23,137 nucleotides of DNA. Origin: Welwitschia mirabilis (taxonomy: Eukaryota; Gnetophyta; Gnetopsida; Welwitschiales). The notes beneath the pieces were generated by a model. It saw nothing but the letters and a program-made list of their open reading frames with translations. It was not told the DNA's origin and did not search any database. This document shows positions 20,206 through 23,137 of this stretch, one piece after another; within the stretch, counting starts at the first letter, position 1; every line of letters starts with the position of its first letter. The DNA lies in NCBI GenBank assembly GCA_051453625.1, contig JBOZIK010000001.1, positions 68,734,916 through 68,758,052 on the forward strand, read 5' to 3'. A program made the translations under genes and the position numbers.

Positions 20206-21065
20206 AAGATTCTTTTGATTTCACTAGAAGATGTGATTCTTATCAACATTATCATAATCTTATTCATGTTCAAGAGATGCCTCTTAGACTATCCTTAAAT
20301 GTGAATCTTTTGACTATTGGAATATTCATTTCATAGGCTCTATTTACCCATCTTCTAATGATAAAAATTAGTTTTTAGTGGATGTAGATTATATTACTAA
20401 ATAGGTTGAAGCTATTCCTGCTTCTTTGAATGATGTCAAAGTTGTTTGTGATTTTCTTATAACTTATATTTTTTAGAGATTTGGTTTTTCTAGGATTATC
20501 ATTAGTAATCAAGAAACTCATTTTATTAATTAGTTTTTTAGAAAACTTATTTTGTCCATTGGAATAGCACATAAAGTAGCTTGTGATTATCATCCTTAAA
20601 TCATGGACAAGTTAAAAATGCAAATAGAGAAATTAAGTACATATTTTAAAAACTATCTTTGCTAATAAGAAATTTTAGACTTCTAAGCTTATTAATGTTT
20701 TTTAGACTTATTATACTACTTTGTATAATTATCTTTATTTTTTCCTGTATGAACTTATGTAAAAAAAAATATATATATGCTTTACTTATTGATGTGTGCT
20801 ATAACTTTTATCTTGCTTCTTATTAACTTAATATTATGGACCTTCATGAAAATCTTAAACATAGATTATTCTAATAGGTAACTTTGATAAAAAACATACT
20901 CATGCTATACATCATTAATTAATCTATAAAGCCCAAGTTAAGTTTGACATAATAAAAGATTGCTTCATACAGGATTTGAACATGGTTAAACTTATTCTTT
21001 TATATAATACTGTTAGATTATATTTGCCAGTTGATATCAAACTAATTTCTCTTGTGTAGTGCAAA
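20060..21065 (+). pseudogene. Integrase of element 2 (decayed)
   Basis: The zinc finger (HLCHGSICESHF; the later CDSYQ has Tyr for one Cys) is followed by the core: YWNIHFIGSIYPSSNDKN, VDYITK, TAG for Trp, VEAIPASLNDVKVVCDFL, RFGFSRIIISNQETHFIN, HKVACDYHP, then after a one-base shift GQVKNANREIKYIF. All three catalytic residues are changed: the first Asp is His (20327-20329), the second Asp is Asn (20507-20509), and the Glu is Lys (20614-20616). The C-terminal part is recognisable as YKAQVKF near 20925 and VKLILLYNTVRLYLP near 20985-21030. It ends at about 21065, where copia LTR sequence begins. Inactive. Homologous to 3060-4130. Confidence 0.8.
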
Positions 21066-21163
21066 TTATTAAAAATTGTGTGTAGATGAGATTGAGTTTT
21101 GCAGATGAAATAATTGGATCAAAATGCACCAGAAAAACTGCTTAGTTATGTTTACCTCCAGTG

Positions 21164-21446
21164 GGGGTCAACTGGATTCTTAAGGGGTCGACTGACTTAT
21201 GATANNNNNNNNNNNNNNNNNNNNATCAAATGGAAATAGATTAACTAAAGTTTTAAGTGGTCAAATGGATTTGAAGAACTGATAGACAATAGTCCCAAAC
21301 CGAGAGGAAAGGGGTCAACTAGATTTTAATGGAATTAATTGAATTTAAGAAGCTAATAGTTCATAGTTCTAGAGGGGTCGATCAGACCTAGGATGGGGTT
21401 GACCGAGTTCTCATGGGGTCGATTAGATTTTTGTAGGGTCGACCAA
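21164..21446 (+). repeat. Irregular array of GGGGTCGAC-like units in the copia LTR
   Basis: Units of the form GGGGTCRAYYRGAT occur at 21164, 21184, 21257 (degenerate), 21311, 21374, 21395, 21415 and 21435. Spacing is irregular, about 20-70 bases. They lie about 130-410 bases upstream of the TATA box, in what would be the U3 region, so an enhancer-like role is possible but unproven. Confidence 0.65.
21205..21224. other. Assembly gap, 20 N
   Basis: Short unresolved stretch inside the GGGGTCGAC-like array. The repeats may have caused it. Confidence 0.9.
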
Positions 21447-21573
21447 ATAATGTGACAAATTAGAAGTTGTAAATGGTATGTATCTATTATCTAGCCATTA
21501 TCTAGTCATTTTCTAGTTATTTATAGCCATTGAAGATGTAATTCATTTGTAATAAACCTTAGTAAACCTCCAT

Positions 21574-21582
21574 TATAAATAG
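21574..21582 (+). promoter_or_regulatory. TATA box of the copia LTR
   Basis: TATAAATAG is a good match to the plant TATA consensus. It sits about 680 bases before the LTR end and downstream of the GGGGTCGAC array, as expected for a U3/R boundary promoter. Transcription would then start about 30 bases further on. Confidence 0.5.
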
Positions 21583-22259
21583 CTAGATAATAGATGACCT
21601 AGAGATACTTTTAGCACTATTATAAATTGACATATTTATTGTAGATCTGAAAGATCAAGTTGTATTTCCATTAGCATATCCTTGAATTACTTCATATCTA
21701 ATTAAGAAAATCTATCCTTGGTAAAAACTACACTCAGAATTAAATCTAAGAGATTCATCATTATGATCTATTGGAGAAGAGCTCCATTCATTATACTGAT
21801 ACTGAACGTGTAATATCTAAGCTATCAAGATCACATTGCATTACATCTATTGCTTTTAGAGGTTCAGTCTTAGCTTGTAAATGTCCATTGTTAAGGTTGA
21901 GACTTAGTCTATAAAAGTCTACTTGTAAAGGTTATTGGAAAACCTGGCAAAACTTGTGGAGTAATAAGAGATTTGAGATCAACCTTGAGAGGATCTGATT
22001 GTTAAGATTGAAGTAGGAGAGCTCCCAAATCATTATAAACCCTTTGTGCATTTAAATTAATAGTTTATTTTTTTTGTCTTTTGATTCTTTACATTTAGTT
22101 TTTCTTTTCTCATATGTACATTTTTTATGTAATTATTTTTACATGTAAACTAAGATTAGATACTTTTAATTTGCTTTCAGCTTAAGTTTTTGAAAGAACC
22201 TATTCACCCCCTCCCCCCCCCCTCTCGCCCTCCCCCACCAGGATCTTGCTCCTATCATT

Positions 22260-22271
22260 TGCTATTAGAAT
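22260..22271 (+). promoter_or_regulatory. Initiator tRNA-Met-type primer-binding site of the copia element
   Basis: TGCTATTAGAAT aligns with TGGTATCAGAGC, the usual plant copia primer site, with eight of twelve matches; three of the four differences are transitions. The following GAGGTTAAG also fits the usual continuation of such elements. It starts two bases after the LTR end. Confidence 0.65.
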
Positions 22272-22509
22272 GAGGTTAAGTCACTTTCTTAGGTCTTAAC
22301 TGATCTAGACTTAGAACCTTTCAATGGATACTCTCTTTGATGAATTTTTTAGCATGTCCTTCCTAAATACCTATGTCTATATCTATTTTCTTTAGATAGT
22401 ATATGGTTATATGTTTAAACAAATTATAAAAAGAAAAACCTCATAAGGATCAAGTAAAAAAGATAAAAGAAATGCTTTAGAACACAATAGAGAAAAGAGA
22501 TTCTCTTTT
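22272..22509 (+). other. Copia leader and damaged start of gag
   Basis: Only about 240 bases separate the primer site from the coiled-coil part of gag. The usual N-terminal gag domain is not recognisable. A Met at 22324 opens a 23-codon frame that ends at a TAG. A large deletion of the N-terminal gag region is likely. Confidence 0.4.
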
Positions 22510-22728
22510 ATGGATTTTGTGCCACCATTACAGAATGTGCCAAAATCCTTAGTCCAAGATGGAGATGATTTGGAAGACACTTGCCAAGAGTTATACCAAG
22601 AGTGTGAAAAACTAGCCAGAAGGATTAATGATCTAAATAAGGTTATAAAATCCCTTACTAAGGAAAAGAATGATTTGGAATCAAGTTTTCAAAGAGTAAA
22701 ATCTGAAAACATCAACCTTACTTTATAG
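22510..22728 (+). pseudogene. Copia gag fragment, coiled-coil region
   Basis: An open frame of 72 codons. After a short N-terminal stretch (VPPLQNVPKSL) it is rich in Glu, Lys, Asp and Leu with heptad-like spacing (ELYQECEKLARRINDLNKV, then SLTKEKNDLESSF), a predicted coiled coil over about residues 20-70. Such a coiled coil before the zinc knuckle is usual in the Gag of SIRE-type copia elements. The start codon at 22510 is probably internal, since the N-terminal gag domain is missing upstream. The TAG at the end is likely a CAG-to-TAG change. The frame then shifts before the next gag block (22907 onward). I am fairly confident of the family and less so of the exact limits. Confidence 0.65.
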
Positions 22729-22754
22729 GTAAAATATTTATCATATTTTATTAA

Positions 22755-22951
22755 CAAGTTTTAGATGGGTCTACCAAATTGGAGCAAATGCTTGGAGTTA
22801 AAANNNNNNNNNNNNNNNNNNNNNNNNNNNNNNNNNNNNNNNNNNNNNNNNNNNNNNNNNNNNNNNNNNNNNNNNNNNNNNNNNNNNNNNNNNNNNNNNN
22901 NNNCAAGTTTTAGATGGGTCTACCAAATTGGAGCAAATGCTTGGAGTTAAA
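22755..22951 (+). repeat. Identical 48-base duplication flanking a 100-N gap
   Basis: The 48 bases from CAAGTTTTAGATGG to the end of GGAGTTAAA occur identically before (22756-22803) and after (22904-22951) a run of exactly 100 Ns (22804-22903). In the second copy the sequence then goes on. This is the pattern of two overlapping contig ends joined with a placeholder gap. Confidence 0.85.
22804..22903. other. Assembly gap, exactly 100 N
   Basis: Round length typical of an unknown-size scaffold gap. The flanks overlap exactly, so no sequence need be missing. Confidence 0.9.
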
Positions 22952-23137
22952 AAACTAGTTGGAAACAAATCAGGTATTGGATTTATTTCACAAAAACCTC
23001 AAGCACAATACACTCAGGTAACTAATTATAATGATGTTCTTTCAAAACTTACATGTCATTTATGCAGAAAAATAGATTATTCAAAGCTTATATGCAATGC
23101 TAGAAAGCTAATGTTGTTTTCAAATTCTGTTAGTCCT
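22907..23137 (+). pseudogene. Copia gag fragment with zinc knuckle, running off the window
   Basis: An open frame from the gap to the window end, 77 codons, starting VLDGSTKLEQMLGVKKL and going on with NKSGIGF, a short tract usual before the SIRE-type Gag zinc knuckle. The knuckle is at 23054-23095 with the spacing CX2CX4HX4C, but the His is Tyr (CAT to TAT) and the preceding Gly is Asp. Both are single transitions. The damaged knuckle should not bind zinc properly, so RNA packaging by this copy would be impaired. Relative to the coiled-coil fragment the reading frame has shifted. The pol region would follow to the right, outside the window. Confidence 0.65.

Larger units (their letters stand above)
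14755..21065 (+). mobile_element. Athila/Tat-like Ty3/gypsy retrotransposon, element 2, internal region (decayed)
   Basis: Plus-strand order is primer site (14758-14775), leader, gag (from 15505), protease (around 17181), RT (around 18180-18520), RNase H (18850-19200) and integrase (to about 21065). Each domain is homologous to its counterpart in element 1, but the two are well diverged with mostly independent stops. The element contains N gaps at 16313-16340 and 19588-19705, and a block present on both sides of the latter. It ends against the LTR of a copia element, and no 3' region or 3' LTR follows, so it was truncated or interrupted there. Confidence 0.8.
21070..22257 (+). repeat. 5' LTR of a SIRE-like Ty1/copia element
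   Basis: The right end is fixed by CCTATCA at 22257, followed by TT and an initiator-Met-type primer site. A pyrimidine-rich run (22206-22240) precedes it, as in many plant copia LTRs of this type. A TATA box at 21574-21582 and an imperfect reiteration of GGGGTCGAC-like units (21164-21446) lie within. The left border is not certain. I place it near 21070, just after the integrase C-terminus of element 2. CpG is more frequent here than in the Athila-like elements, suggesting a younger insertion. A 20-N gap lies at 21205-21224. Confidence 0.6.

Noticed and set aside
19890-20273. 127-codon minus-strand ORF, the longest in the window
   Set aside because: It is antisense to the integrase N-terminus of element 2 (HLCHGSICESHF on the plus strand). 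The related minus-strand ORF at 19335-19547 has the same cause.
22206-22245. C-rich run, possible G-quadruplex on the minus strand
   Set aside because: Pyrimidine-rich tracts are usual at the end of plant copia LTRs. The run is irregular, and I see no added reason to propose a structure.
1-23137. CRISPR array, tRNA or rRNA genes, bacterial operon, or host gene
   Set aside because: No regularly spaced repeats, no cloverleaf-like segments noticed, and no spliced or long coding frame apart from retroelement domains.

Overview
The window looks like intergenic heterochromatin from a large plant nuclear genome. It is strongly A+T-rich, very poor in CpG, and filled with decayed LTR retrotransposons. 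I see no convincing host gene, tRNA, rRNA or CRISPR array. The plant assignment rests on two things. One is a Ty3/gypsy family of the Athila/Tat (OTA) type whose primer-binding sites match plant tRNA-Asp. The other is a Ty1/copia element of the SIRE-like type with an initiator-tRNA-Met primer site. The species cannot be named from the sequence.

Layout. (1) 1-700: unrecognised sequence with one 86-codon minus-strand ORF. (2) About 705-9042, minus strand: internal region of Athila-like element 1, running right to left as primer site (9022-9039), leader, gag, protease, RT, RNase H, integrase and a long 3' region. (3) 9043-10305: an LTR on the minus strand, serving as 5' LTR of element 1 and probably also as 3' LTR of a deletion derivative (element A). 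(4) 10306-12477: 3' internal region of element A, partly repeating 705-2200. (5) 12478-13716: a second minus-strand LTR. (6) 13717-14754: a plus-strand LTR of the same family, joined head-to-head to the previous one so the pair forms a roughly 1-kb inverted repeat. (7) 14758-21065: Athila-like element 2 on the plus strand (primer site, leader, gag, protease, RT, RNase H, integrase). It contains four short stretches or joins affected by Ns, and a ~500-base block that occurs twice, once on each side of an N gap. (8) About 21070-23137: 5' LTR, primer site and gag start of a younger SIRE-like copia element that abuts the end of element 2 and runs off the window.

All gag-pol regions are pseudogenes. 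Most in-frame stops and many lost catalytic residues are C-to-T or G-to-A changes, as expected from deamination of methylated cytosine over a long time. The two Athila-like copies nevertheless share two substitutions at catalytic positions, a Tyr at the second RT aspartate and a Lys at the integrase glutamate. The most unusual signal not explained by coding capacity is a 14-base palindrome, GTCATCYRGATGAC, recurring at least 13 times in LTRs, leaders and 3' regions of this family. Several apparent oddities are probably assembly effects, notably an exact 48-base duplication flanking a 100-N gap. I found no new biological system in the sense of a functional gene cluster.
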